From Limnoperna fortunei (Eukaryota > Mollusca > Bivalvia > Mytilida > Modiolidae): a stretch of DNA of 64,000 bases. Numbering within the stretch: position 1 is the stretch's first letter; each line of letters begins with the position of its first letter. The notes under the pieces are model-generated. The model worked only from the letters and a program-made list of their open reading frames with translations, made no database searches and was not told the DNA's origin. The translations under genes and the position numbers were made by a program. Location of the stretch: assembly GCA_944474755.1 (NCBI GenBank), contig OX104115.1:49345648-49409647 (forward strand). The letters run 5' to 3'. Shown in pieces: positions 41,701-47,035 of the stretch.

Positions 41701-44310
41701 TTTGTAATGTGTGCACAAGAAATAGACCTTCTTTTTCAAAAGACTATTCTCTTGCTAAGCAATGACCTTATATTCTTTGATCGTCTAAAAATGTTGAAAC
41801 ATGAAACAATTAAATTAAAAAACTGGTGAGCATTTTTAAGACACCTGTATAATTAAACAGGTTTAACATTAGAACATTTATGGTATTCACTCTGTGTCGT
41901 AAAACATCATTTATTTCGCTTTGGATGTGTATTATATTTGTAAAAACTTTTCATAAATTTGTTTAATTAACTTTTATTTTATTGTCGAACTTTGTTTGAT
42001 GTCGAGTCAACAAACATCTAAAAAAACTAAGTATGGAACGCCTTCAAGAAGCACCTCTTTGCCAGTATGGACAGCCATATACCAACTAAACAAATAATAT
42101 CAAACAACAGGCTACCATGGTTAAATCATAACATTAGAAAAATGCTTAAGAAAACAAATATTGTACAATGAAGCCAAAAAAAACAGACAGTGGGCCAACA
42201 ACCACCACTTTAGAAAAACTTGCAAGAGAGAAATAAGGAAAGCCTAGAGGGATTATATTAACAATGCCATTATAGAAGGAAGGAATAAAAACAACTCAAA
42301 ACCATTCTGGAAATAAGTAAAATCAAGAAAACAAGTTAACATTGGTGTAGCCCCCATTAAAAACCAGGGTCATCTTATCAACAACAGCAAAGAAAAAGCA
42401 CCAATTTTCTTCCGTATTTAACAAGCAAACAAATGACCCAATACCAGACACTACACTCAACATTAAGGACTCCATTCAACAAATTACCATTAGACCAGAA
42501 GGAATTGAAAAACTACTAAAGAACATAAACCCGTCAAAAGCATCTGGCCCGAATAATATATCAAACAGAATACTGAAACAATGTGCAACCCAACTCACAC
42601 CAATATTCACTTTGATCTTCCAACTATCTTTAGACAAAGACAAACTACCCGATGACTGATGAAATGCCAACATCTGGAGTATCTTTAAAAAAGGCCATAG
42701 ATACTCAGCTGAAAATTACTGCCCGGTGTCGTAAACTTCAGTACCATGTAGATCATTAATATGCTTAAACATCTTGAACGACACAGAATCCTCACAACAC
42801 AAAACCAAGGATTCAGGTCCGGCTACTCATGTGAAACCCAACTCACAATTACAAATAATGACATGCACCAATCCTATGACAAAGAACACCTCTAGCTTAC
42901 CAGTCGAGACCGGTGTGTCACAGGGCACAGTGCTGTGTCCACTATTAAACAGCATATATCGCCCTATAGTTAGATCTCTAATGGAGTACGGATCAATTAT
43001 TTGGGACCCTTATTCACAACATGAAATTAACAAATTAGAAGCAATACAAAGAAGGCATGCTAGGTTTATTACTCGGTACTAGAACTCGAGAGAAGAAGGT
43101 TCTCTCACCAAATTGCTAACAACCAACAAGGGAAAAGGATAGATTTGATTGGATTAAATTGAGAATAAAAAAGTTCTTAGCAAAGAAAATGTTTATGGTG
43201 CTGGGCCCTGGACTTACCAACACTCCAAACCAGATGACAAAACAAAGAATGATCTTCTTTTACAAAGTGGTTGAGGGGTAGATACCGGCTCTCCCCCCTT
43301 CTTACCTAATTACACACCAAAAGCCGAAACGGCAGATAAGAGCTACAAAACACAAAAGACTTCATAACAAAAAATATTATTGACAATTAAGTGACGAACA
43401 AATCAAGCGCCGTTATCAAGTCAAGTAATATTTATTTCAAGTCGGTGCAAGCATGTTATTGTACCATCTGCAAAAACTGACCAATGGCCGGGCAATACAA
43501 AAACTCTCTATTTGTGAGAACAACAATTGACTGGAATCACCTGGAAGACGGTATAGTGTGTGTCACCATTACTGAGGAGTTTAAAACGGCCCTCCTCAGT
43601 CAGCGCGACTTAATCTTACGCAGTCCAAACCCGTCACACAGTAGCCCAGGGGGAATGGTAACAGGACGACTCATCGCCACTACCAACTCATCGCCAATCG
43701 AGGATGGTCGACTCATCACCGATTTTAAAATCCGCTGGTCAACTTATCGCCGATTTTAAAAAAACAGCTGGTCGACTCATCGCCTGTATATTTTTTTATT
43801 ATCAATTATAAAAAGCAGAATCTTTGTTTGTTAGTCTGTTTTCATTTCTGTCCTATTCCCGAACCACGTACAGGATCATTCAGCTTTACATTTAATTAGT
43901 CTTGATGTATTTTCACACCTAAGACTTTGAGCAAGTGTCAGGTCGGTAGTTGCTTTGATCCGATTGTAATCAACTTTGAATGAACTAATTATATTTATTA
44001 CAATGAAAACAATACATTCGCTTACATATAATTATCAAAATGTGATAATTGAACAGGTTGGCGGTGAGTTATGAAAAAATAGGCGATGAATCGACCAACC
44101 TAGTATGGCGATGAGTTGGTAACGGCGATGAGTCGTCTAGCATTCGGGGGAATCTGTCACGTACATGTACCAATACAGATAGTGTCTATACTGACTGCTC
44201 ATATATGTATGTTTACTCTTAAATTCTATACAATTAAAAAATGTATACTTCATTTGCTTTTCTTGTTGGATTTCTTGGCGGATTTTTTCAAGTTCGAAAT
44301 CTCCATCCAT
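2581..44310 (-). CDS. CCDC169: CCDC169-like coiled-coil protein, nine coding exons
   Basis: Seen: nine minus-strand exons with GT/AG junctions (44249-44310, 39120-39202, 24115-24228, 20267-20401, 20058-20111, 16600-16752, 13500-13546, 12758-12853, 2581-2742) join in frame to 906 nt, 301 aa plus stop. Residues about 5-86 are heptad-rich coiled coil containing NEWKTRYETQ and QLEKQI. Residues about 87-200 are a basic, Ser/Asn/Gln-rich linker. Residues about 217-275 contain MLEKEKQML, RLDQESK and AYHKANDER. Family knowledge, from memory: vertebrate CCDC169 (about 214 aa) has NEWKTRYETQ, QLEKQ, KQLEKEK and AYHKA blocks in the same order; its molecular role is poorly defined. No signal peptide or membrane segment is seen, so it is probably intracellular. 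Odd points: the three linker exons, and a stop codon that overlaps a possible splice donor at the end. Introns total about 41 kb and are mostly repeats. Orthology is inferred from remembered motifs, not from a search. Confidence 0.9.
3142..3207 (-). repeat. 5'-truncated SINE-like copy, (TTGA)n-tailed family
   Basis: GATTGATTGATTGATTACTG followed by the block 'GGTGTTTAACGCCCGAGCAG' and a further 20 bp matches the tail end of the full copy at 46006-46521 almost perfectly. Only about 65 bp is retained. The simple-repeat tail shows that the element points to the minus strand. Confidence 0.8.
4171..4408 (+). repeat. SINE-like dispersed repeat (family 2), degenerate
   Basis: Contains GCCACTTTCAGCAATTTCTC, TATATCATGG, AGAGAAAAACC, CAATTAAGATTGGAGTTGAG and 'CTCAGCCACC'. 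The blocks are shared in the same order with 24642-24868 and, in reverse, with 58780-59475. The family is a common bivalve dispersed repeat, from memory. Confidence 0.75.
6067..7043. repeat. 30-bp minisatellite, left part
   Basis: About 30 tandem copies of a 30-bp unit reading TTCACCTTACATAATGTCTG + TCCCAACTCA. Older, more diverged units lie at the left edge. Some units carry a variant reading CTTTCAGCTTAYAGGTGTAT. The period is divisible by three, so long artificial open frames appear on both strands; they are not genes. Confidence 0.95.
7044..7841. mobile_element. TA-flanked non-autonomous DNA transposon in the minisatellite
   Basis: 798 bp. It starts CCGTAAAACGGTGTGTATAG and ends in the imperfect inverse, whose complement reads CCGTAATTAGGGTCGTATTG; both continue to TCCGC. 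The minisatellite word CCTTACATAATG is cut after TTA and TA is duplicated (7042-7043 and 7842-7843). A TA duplication is typical of Tc1/mariner/pogo elements. No intact transposase is seen inside. Confidence 0.85.
7842..8632. repeat. 30-bp minisatellite, right part
   Basis: Continuation of the 30-bp array after the inserted transposon. It includes a higher-order duplication: the block around 8041-8335 recurs around 8340-8605 with the same deletion variants ('CACCATGTTTGTCCC'). Confidence 0.93.
8633..9448. other. CCDC169: Intron 8 segment with dispersed repeat copy
   Basis: 8640-8970 shares several words with the subrepeat element at 32030-32665 (for example CAAATATAAAYRCTGYAGC and TGCCTTCATWATGTGTA). 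9061-9448 is AT-rich with the short direct repeat CTTCATTTATCCAAAAA. No gene is seen. Confidence 0.55.
10984..11325. mobile_element. MITE-like hairpin insert, copy 1
   Basis: About 342 bp of unrelated sequence inside the 41-bp array. It contains a perfect 27-bp inverted repeat (11197-11223 and 11257-11283; arm start GATATAATATGGTTTGGGTC) around a 33-bp loop. Weaker outer complementarity (TATTTCAAATTTCTTAA / TTCAGAAATTTGAAGTA) extends the stem. Confidence 0.8.
12132..12473. mobile_element. MITE-like hairpin insert, copy 2
   Basis: Near-identical to copy 1, shifted by 1148 bp. The differences I saw are CGACATCATT for CGACGTCATT and ATACAGCG for ATAAAGCG. Both copies sit at the same place in the repeat unit, so it was duplicated with the array and not inserted twice. 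Confidence 0.85.
12758..12853 (-). CDS. CCDC169: CCDC169-like exon 8, second coiled coil
   Basis: 96 nt, phase 0 to phase 0, acceptor 'taatttttccag', donor GTAGAA. It encodes ANPHMIRMLEKEKQMLSSQL and then RDLEWRLDQESK. The block runs directly into AYHKANDER of the next exon, as in vertebrate CCDC169. Confidence 0.92.
12854..13499. other. CCDC169: Intron 7 of CCDC169-like gene
   Basis: Contains a perfect 15-1-15 palindrome at 13048-13078 (AAGCAAGTATTTAAA, g, then its inverse) and a (TA)n run at about 13444-13462. Nothing else is recognised. Confidence 0.7.
13500..13546 (-). CDS. CCDC169: CCDC169-like exon 7
   Basis: 47 nt, phase 1 to phase 0, with a T-rich acceptor and a GTAAGT donor. It encodes AGKTPRDMNRFDDLSD. 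The vertebrate protein has a short non-coiled hinge at the same position between its two coiled coils. Confidence 0.85.
13547..16599. other. CCDC169: Intron 6 of CCDC169-like gene
   Basis: AT-rich, mostly featureless. A degenerate minus-oriented copy of the (TTGA)n-tailed SINE-like family lies at 15927-15993 (GATTGATTGATTGG, then TTTAGCTATATTCATGATGA). Confidence 0.65.
16600..16752 (-). CDS. CCDC169: CCDC169-like exon 6, Ser/Thr-rich linker exon
   Basis: 153 nt, phase 1 to phase 1, acceptor 'aaaatttcag', donor GTAACT. It encodes RTRAGRNVQSRSSMMSNQ, then a Ser/Thr/Asn-rich run ending ITINIAISPRE. It is probably disordered. A second possible donor (GGTAGG) lies 15-20 nt inside the exon. Confidence 0.78.
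16753..20057. other. CCDC169: Intron 5 of CCDC169-like gene
   Basis: Mostly AT-rich single-copy-looking sequence. A two-copy tandem duplication of about 60 bp (GACCAGGTTACTCCAAGTGC ... CACTGGTCATGTACATATAT) lies at 19262-19386. A plus-strand exon-like segment at 17281-17320 is discussed as a finding. No other feature is seen. Confidence 0.6.
20058..20111 (-). CDS. CCDC169: CCDC169-like exon 5, short basic linker exon
   Basis: 54 nt, phase 1 to phase 1, with a 'tggtattag' acceptor and a GTAGAA donor. It encodes DLYPDGRVRPYRHRNRT, a strongly basic peptide. The intron between it and exon 4 is only 155 bp, the shortest in the gene. Confidence 0.75.
20267..20401 (-). CDS. CCDC169: CCDC169-like exon 4, linker exon
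   Basis: 135 nt, phase 1 to phase 1, donor GTAAAA, acceptor 'tgatattgtaaag'. It encodes a polar, basic stretch beginning DDKNESFEHNKAK and ending RPKQKKFTLK. I recall no vertebrate counterpart. The open frame and matching phases support it as a real, possibly alternatively used exon. Confidence 0.78.
20757..21181. repeat. Mollusc-type dispersed repeat with two ~168-bp modules
   Basis: Bounded by GGATACCCCC (20771) and its inverse GGGGGGTAT (to about 21178). Inside are two tandem modules of about 168 bp, each with TCCRATTATCTCCC, CATGCACATTTA and GTAAAGTTTCATCAAAATCT + GTTTAGGAGGAG. It ends in a GACAGACAGA run. Family recognised from memory as common in bivalve DNA. Confidence 0.75.
22939..23401. 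mobile_element. Candidate inverted-word (foldback) element
   Basis: Flanked by the 8-bp direct repeat ACAAAGTG (22931-22938 and 23402-23409). The left arm carries CAATACTTTGCGATAAAACT and CAAAACTTATTGTAATTGCA. The right arm carries the inverted words TGCAATAAGTTTTGCATTTA and TGCAAAGTATTGCATTTAAT. The repeated word is roughly ATTGCATTTAAA. Low complexity makes the boundaries uncertain. Confidence 0.5.
24115..24228 (-). CDS. CCDC169: CCDC169-like exon 3, most conserved block
   Basis: 114 nt, phase 1 to phase 1, with a 'tttatttcag' acceptor and a GTAAGT donor. It encodes NEWKTRYETQTEINEQLEKQ and then ILNLQNKVQEAKSNLKD. NEWKTRYETQ is the strongest family signature in the gene. Confidence 0.93.
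24642..24868 (+). repeat. SINE-like dispersed repeat (family 2), fuller copy
   Basis: GTTGTTTATCGCCACTTCAG, then TTTTCAGCTATCATGG, AGGAAGCAGGAGAAAACCCG, GGTAGGAAAACTGGCAATCC, TTGTCAATTAAGATTGGAGT, and the 3' block 'CCACTGCGAGGCCCCT'. It is the clearest plus-strand copy of the family in this window. Confidence 0.8.
25200..26340. repeat. Degenerate tandem repeat, ~300-bp period, four units
   Basis: The word GCCAAGCAGTTTGTCAGAAA, with variants, recurs at about 25284, 25590 and 25878, with a weaker fourth unit near 26190. Each is followed by AATCAGAA..., a GCAGCCAT block and RAGAACTMTMCTGGCTTCA. Units are 70-80% alike by eye. Confidence 0.65.
26481..29147. repeat. Dispersed repeat with inverted ends, interrupted
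   Basis: Starts AGAGGCTCCCAGGAGCCTGT, then ATCGCTCACCTGAACC. It ends GACGACGACGACGGACGCC, then ATAGCTCACATGACCC and GTCAGGTGAGCTAAAAA. A direct duplication (TAGCCCTCATAGAGCAGAAC ... GGGCAATAACTCCT) lies at 26895-27020 and 28665-28790. Ends of this type are widespread in bivalve DNA (memory). It is interrupted by the 167-bp repeat element. Confidence 0.75.
27340..28597. repeat. Nested element carrying a 167-bp tandem repeat (7 units)
   Basis: AAACAGGAAGTAGTTGTCCG starts at 27381, 27548, 27715, 27882, 28049, 28216 and 28383, exactly 167 bp apart each time. Outer ends are GGATGCCCCCGC (left) and GCGGGGGCATAAAA (right), inverted. A (CGTA)n(CGGA)n run lies at about 28512-28550. Units 2-5 are nearly identical; the first and last differ in the same way (TAAAGTCCC or TGAAGTCCC before the word, CACTCTGCCAAATTTAAAAT). 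Confidence 0.9.
31188..31955. repeat. Minisatellite with alternating short and long units
   Basis: About 16 units built on TTTGTCAGTAATTAAGAC. Short units (about 43 bp) continue TGTACTGCATTCTGATGACTG. Long units (about 58-60 bp) continue AACCTTCTGTACTACATTCT + GATGCCTGAACAGTCAG. The two forms are interspersed and decay to the right. Confidence 0.88.
32030..32665. repeat. Dispersed repeat with four ~145-bp subunits
   Basis: The block TAAATATAAATGCTGCAGC, with variants, recurs near 32078, 32240, 32395 and 32540, each preceded by a TTTTGCCT... TGTGTWCAT stretch. It ends CTGGACGGATGGACAAAAAG and then GCATAATAAAAA. It is related to 8640-8970. Confidence 0.65.
33252..33377. mobile_element. MITE with 35-bp TIRs and 10-bp target duplication
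   Basis: 126 bp. The left end is CAATCTTATTAAACTTTAAA... and the right end, complemented, is CAATCTAATTAAAATTAGAT...; both continue to CTTTCRCTTGCTCC. It is flanked by AGGTAAGAGG at 33242-33251 and 33378-33387, a perfect direct repeat. The long target duplication with no transposase suggests a Mutator-like non-autonomous element (inference). Confidence 0.8.
33962..34100 (+). repeat. SINE-like family 2 fragment
   Basis: TTAATGCCACTTTTTGAG, CAGCCATATCATGGCACCCA, GTTTATATAGTGGGAGAAAG. It corresponds to the first 100 bp or so of the 24642-24868 copy, then diverges. Confidence 0.6.
34500..35237. repeat. Dispersed repeat with inverted ends and ~170-bp modules
   Basis: Left end GATGTCTCTCCCCATTCCCC; right end CTCCCCACAAAGTGGGGGAG + ACATAAC. 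Four tandem modules of about 165-180 bp lie inside. Each has CATAA/AATAAGTCCCAYAAAATT, CCTGGTAATATGC, CAAGTTTCxTAAAAT and GTAGTTTCAGAGGAG. Confidence 0.75.
35398..36089. mobile_element. Foldback element built from CTGTATTGGCC words
   Basis: Outer arms: left CTGCCAATATGATATATTTT, ACCAGTCCAATACAG, AATTAACTAGTTCAATAT; right, complemented, is nearly the same (CTGCCAATATGATATATTTT, ACCAGTCCAATACGG, AATTAACTAGTCCAATAT). Inside are at least three further hairpins made of CTGTATTGGCCTAGTTATTG / CAATAACTAGGCCAATACAG, and about 20 copies of the word in both orientations. No open frame. Confidence 0.85.
36410..36972. mobile_element. Long-TIR element, ~225-bp arms, 10-bp target duplication
   Basis: 563 bp. 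Arms 36410-36633 and 36735-36972 are about 90% alike when inverted. Both start TAGTCCGAGAATCCTCTGCC and contain GCGACACCGGTCTGGGTC and TTTTCATCCAGTTAATCTAT. It is flanked by perfect direct repeats ATGATTCTCC at 36400-36409 and 36973-36982. The 100-bp centre has no coding potential. Long arms plus a 10-bp duplication fit a foldback or Mutator-like non-autonomous element. Confidence 0.9.
37255..37453 (+). repeat. SINE-like family 2, 5'-truncated copy
   Basis: AGAGCACATGGTAAAAACCC, GCAGGAAAACTGGCAAAGC, AACCTCAGTGTTGACATGC, ending 'CCACAGAGGCCCC'. These are the 3' blocks of the family in order. Confidence 0.7.
39120..39202 (-). CDS. CCDC169: CCDC169-like exon 2
   Basis: 83 nt, entering in phase 2 and leaving in phase 1 at a GTAAGT donor. 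The acceptor is 'cttcaataaag'. It encodes EMLEQSAAELRATVEELENR and then YDTIDNE, a continuous heptad pattern that continues the exon 1 coiled coil. Confidence 0.9.
39941..41007. mobile_element. TA-flanked MITE with CTGTGAA ends
   Basis: Left end CTGTGAATTCCTTTTTATCC, then ATTTTCGTGGTTTTCGTGGG and CCACGAATTTAAGAATCC. Right end CCACGAATTTACGAATCC, then AAAACCACGAAAATTGATAC and TTTAAGTACTTTCACAG. It is bounded by TA on both sides (39939-39940 and 41008-41009). The ends repeat a CCACGAA word in inverted order. No transposase is seen in the 1067 bp. TA duplication suggests mobilisation by a Tc1/mariner/pogo-type enzyme (inference). Confidence 0.78.
41990..43656 (+). pseudogene. Non-LTR retrotransposon (CR1/Jockey-like) reverse transcriptase remnant
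   Basis: Frames read in succession: GIEKLLKNINPSKASGPNNI (about 42500-42560), FKKGHRYSAENY (42690), LTTQNQGFRSGYSCETQLTI (about 42790-42850), GVSQGTVLCPLL, PIVRSLMEYGSIIWDPYSQH + LEAIQRRHARFI (42963-43075), and FVRTTIDWNHLE (about 43503-43540). These are the usual LINE blocks NPxKAxGPDxI, FKKGxxxxxxNYRPxSL, QxGFRxxxSC, GVPQGSVLGPLL, PxLEYxxxxWdP and FxxRTixxWNxL, in order. The catalytic YADD region is deleted. Many stops and frameshifts; no 5' end. Foldback element A interrupts its 3' end. Confidence 0.88.
43657..44145. mobile_element. Foldback element A (word GGCGATGAGTCG)
   Basis: 489 bp between the direct repeats GGGGGAAT (43649-43656 and 44146-44153). Left tip GGTAACAGGACGACTCATCG. Right tip, complemented, GAATGCTAGACGACTCATCG. 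The word GACTCATCGCC or close variants occurs about six times in the left arm; its inverse GGCGATGAGTCG or variants occurs four to five times in the right arm, at irregular spacing. The centre is AT-rich with no open frame. It sits inside the LINE remnant, in intron 1 of the CCDC169-like gene. Confidence 0.85.
44249..44310 (-). CDS. CCDC169: CCDC169-like exon 1 (start codon)
   Basis: Begins with ATG at 44310-44308 in a favourable context (A at -3, G at +4) and encodes MDGDFELEKIRQEIQQEKQM. It ends in phase 2 at a GTATAC donor. The last codon completes across the junction to read MKE, as in vertebrate CCDC169. A 5'UTR is likely upstream, but its extent is not visible. A palindromic element and foldback elements lie within 400 bp upstream. 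Confidence 0.88.
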
Positions 44311-44556
44311 TTTTATTTTGCTTATTGGTAAGTATTCATATATGGTTTGTTTGTGTTGATTTCTTTGTAGCTATGTAACAATACATCAACCAAACGTTTT
44401 AAATCATACGTTAATAATAAATTAAACACAGTGCCCGTCAGGGTCGATAAAACGCTTACATTTGACAGGATGTTTGTGTGTTGCATGTTTATAATTTAGG
44501 GGAAAATAAACAGTAACGTGTTCTTGTAAGAGTACTTTTATTCCGGCGTGTATTTC

Positions 44557-44685
44557 TTCCTTGCACTAGTGTATTATTTCCTGAGGTTAAATTACACTAG
44601 TGAAAAACTTCCATTGGAAATTTTAAACTAGTGTAATTTAACCTCAGGAAAAAATACACTATACTATAGATAGTGTAAGGAAGTT
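44557..44685. repeat. Near-perfect palindromic hairpin upstream of CCDC169-like exon 1
   Basis: CTTCCTTGCACTAGTGTATT, ATTTCCTGAGGTTAAATTAC, ACTAGT, a spacer of about 25 bp, then ACTAGTGTAATTTAACCTCA, GGAAAAAATACACT and TAGTGTAAGGAAG. The arms are about 38 bp. Its right edge abuts foldback element B. It is probably a small MITE, and lies about 250-375 bp upstream of the ATG, so possibly in the promoter. Confidence 0.8.
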
Positions 44686-44687
44686 AA

Positions 44688-45619
44688 GGTGTCGGGTCGT
44701 TTCGCCCCGACTACCTGTTCGCCCTGAGTCGATTCGCTCGGGTCGTTTCGCACCTATTAAGTGAGTCGTTTCGCCCTGGGTCTTTTCGCTCCTCTAAATA
44801 AAAACAATGTGTATCTGTAAACAACAAAGCATATTTTGTGTGTTGGACTGGAGCTGATGAACTTTAATTAATAAAGCGTATTTTCGCAAAATTATGCTCG
44901 AACTTTGTGTAAAAAACAGCAATTATAATTTCAGTTGTTAATTACTTCATCAAAATAATTCAATTAATTTGTTAATCAGTGTCAAATACCAATTATAATT
45001 TTTTAATGTGATGATTAAAAGAAATTAATTATGTTATGATTAAATAAAATTCAATCAAATTAAGAAACACCTTTGATCTAGAGCTTTACAGCTTGTGCCA
45101 TCTTGTCGGGGAATGTAACAGAAAATATACCAAACTCTACACCATACACAGAACAGTGGTCACAATACCAGAACAACGAGGTCAAAACTACCCAGTTTCT
45201 AAAGAATGTTGGTTCCATCTACACCATTGATGATCAGGAGTGACAATAACTCTGTGCTGTATCAGTGTGCTTTTTATGCTTTGTATGCTTTGTTGTTGTT
45301 TTTGTTAAACTGACTTAATAAAATAAATATATATATTTAAAATAACTTTTTTTCTGTACATCTTTAATAATTTAGATCCCTGATATGTCCAAGATCGAAA
45401 GAGTAAAAACATGACTTCAACAAAAAAAGTAAATTATTACAGAAACCATAACACAAGCACACGTAATAGACAATGATCTATCATTATATATCTTATACAA
45501 AGTACGGGCGAAACGACCCAGGGCGAACGGGAATCGGGGCGAAACGACTCAGTGCGAACGGGATTCGGGGCGAAACGACCCAGAGGCGAAGGGGATTCGG
45601 GGCGAAACGACCCGGATTC
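44688..45619. mobile_element. Foldback element B (word GGGCGAAACGACCC)
   Basis: 932 bp between perfect 9-bp direct repeats GGAAGTTAA (44679-44687 and 45620-45628). Left tip GGTGTCGGGTCGTTTCGCC. Right tip, complemented, GAATCCGGGTCGTTTCGCC. The left arm (44688-44795) carries six GTCGTTTCGCCC-type words alternating with shorter TTCGCCCT/TTCGCTC forms. The right arm (45506-45619) carries the inverse. The interior is unlike A or C and includes an exon-like segment at 45092-45243. Confidence 0.9.
45092..45243 (+). CDS. Exon-like segment inside foldback B (captured or transposon 3' exon)
   Basis: After an acceptor-like 'gatctagagctttacag', 49 codons are open to TGA at 45241-45243: CAILSGNVTENIPNSTPYTE, QWSQYQNNEVKTTQFLKNVG, SIYTIDDQE. 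AATAAA signals follow at 45317 and 45322. Its base composition is less AT-biased than the surrounding sequence. I do not recognise the protein. It could be the last exon of a host gene picked up by the element, or the 3' end of the element's own former transposase. Confidence 0.4.
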
Positions 45620-45831
45620 GGAAGTTAATACACTGGTGGAAAAAACACACTGTTACATTCTCACTCATACATTATTAGAATGCGGTCAGCTTTGCACGGC
45701 TAATGGGGTTTCCTTAGAATATTTGTTATCTTTTTAAATTCCGACTGGTGTTTTACATTTTGAGCATGTTATAATTATAATATAAAAAAAACGAAATTTG
45801 CCTTTGTTAAAATTTCCAAAGGAGTCTGATT

Positions 45832-47027
45832 GGTAGCTGGACAAATCGCCCCGTCAAAACCGCCCCCACCTAAAGCAAAATCGCCCCACAACAAAATCGC
45901 CCCCGTCAAAAACGCCCCATCTTCAACAAAATCGCCCCACTTTCAAATATTACTGTAGTATAAAATTGTCATGTTTTCTTTTATTGTCTCTGATTAAAAT
46001 TTAGATTGATTGATTGATTGATTAATGGTGTTTAACGCCCGAGCAGCAATATTTCAGCTATATTCAGGCGATGAACATGAAATGGATGATAAAATGAACA
46101 TGAAATGATGATGAATGAAAATGGGATGGGGCACAAGGAAAAATAGGGGTAACGGATTTTAGATTGCCACTGACAAATGGGTGGATGGATAGGGTCGGGC
46201 AATTTAGCCTCCTGTAGCGGGATCGAAATCCCTACTCATAGCGAATACTACAGCAGCGTTCTTTAACGTGCGAGGAACGTGGCATTTTTCCCAACACGGT
46301 GCACTTATATGGTTTGCGGTCAGGTTTTCCGTATTATGGCCTGAAAACCCCAGCTTGCCAGGGGTACCCCATTCAACCACCTGGGGCACACATCCCAGTC
46401 GGTCTTTTGGCAAACCGACCTGACACGCCGGTCAGGGTACTGGGCGCTATTCAGTCGCCTTTTACGACAAGCTAGCGCGACTCCGGTCTATTCTTTTAGC
46501 CACCCGCATCCCGCACGGGGCATTAAAATTTAGAAATGTTTTGTTATTATTACGATTAAATAATCAAAGATTTGTTAATCTTAAATAAACACATAAAAAT
46601 AGACAAGAAGTTTTCGGTCAGAAAAACACGCACTAAAAACGATGTTAATTAAGGGCTGGCATCTAAGATTAAACCACAGTTGTGGTCTCAAAGAATATAT
46701 TAGAATAATTGTGTTTAACTCCTTTTCAATAGTGCAAATTAAAAAATAATATTGCAAAAATTGTTATTGTCGTGTCTTCGTCTTTTCATATAATAAGAAG
46801 AACGATTAAAAACTGTAAACATACATACCAAACAAACAAGACCGTAAGTGGGGCGATTTTTGCAAAACGTTGGGGCGTTTTTGACGGGGCGATTTTGTTA
46901 AGTGGGGCGATTTTGCTTTAGGTGGGGCGTTTTTACAGGGAGCGATTTTACAGTTGGGCGATTTTGCAAAAAGTGGGGGCGTTTTTGACGGGGGCGATTT
47001 TACCGTGGGGCGATTTGACTTGTATTC
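45832..47027. mobile_element. Foldback element C (word GGGGCGATTTTG)
   Basis: 1196 bp including a nested SINE-like copy, between direct repeats GTCTGATT (45824-45831 and 47028-47035). Left tip GGTAGCTGGACAAATCGCCC. Right tip, complemented, GAATACAAGTCAAATCGCCC. The left arm (45832-45942) alternates AAAATCGCCCC and AAAACGCCCC words. The right arm (46852-47027) carries about ten inverse words, GGGGCGATTTT and GGGGCGTTTTT. The pattern is the same as A and B, with a different word. Confidence 0.9.
46006..46521 (-). mobile_element. Full-length SINE-like retroposon with (TCAA)n tail
   Basis: 516 bp with a perfect 13-bp target duplication ATTAAAATTTAGA (45993-46005 and 46522-46534). On the minus strand it begins GCCCCGTGCGGGATGCGGGT, contains GTCGTAAAAGGCGACTGAAT and AGGGATTTCGATCCC (resembling a tRNA-type B box), and ends GGCGTTAAACACCATTAATC + (AATC)n. 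The long target duplication and simple-repeat tail indicate LINE-driven retroposition. It is inserted in element C, so it is younger than C. The family is widespread in bivalves (memory). Confidence 0.85.
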
Positions 47028-47035
47028 GTCTGATT

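Larger units (their letters stand above)
39203..44248. other. CCDC169: Intron 1 of CCDC169-like gene
   Basis: Contains a perfect 48-bp tandem duplication (two copies, about 39655-39750, including CAACTTTTTCAATACCCTAG), a TA-flanked MITE (39941-41007), a broken LINE and foldback element A. 41008-41990 is AT-rich without recognised features. Confidence 0.65.

Noticed and set aside
42774..43082. A 102-codon frame as an independent gene
   Set aside because: It joins a wrong-frame stretch to LINE motifs (GVSQGTVL, LMEYGSIIWDP). It is part of a decayed retrotransposon.
44116..44331. Plus-strand frame ending at a GTAAGT-like donor (TTATTG|GTAAGT)
   Set aside because: It is antisense to CCDC169-like exon 1 and runs through foldback A. 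The donor-like string is a chance complement of the 5' flank.
46219..46240. Possible tRNA gene (GGGATTTCGATCCC on the minus strand)
   Set aside because: Only a B-box-like word is present, and no cloverleaf can be formed around it. It belongs to the SINE-like element.
46204..46413. Frame of 69 codons in the SINE-like copy
   Set aside because: It lies wholly within the 516-bp retroposon, which is non-coding; other copies are truncated or diverged.
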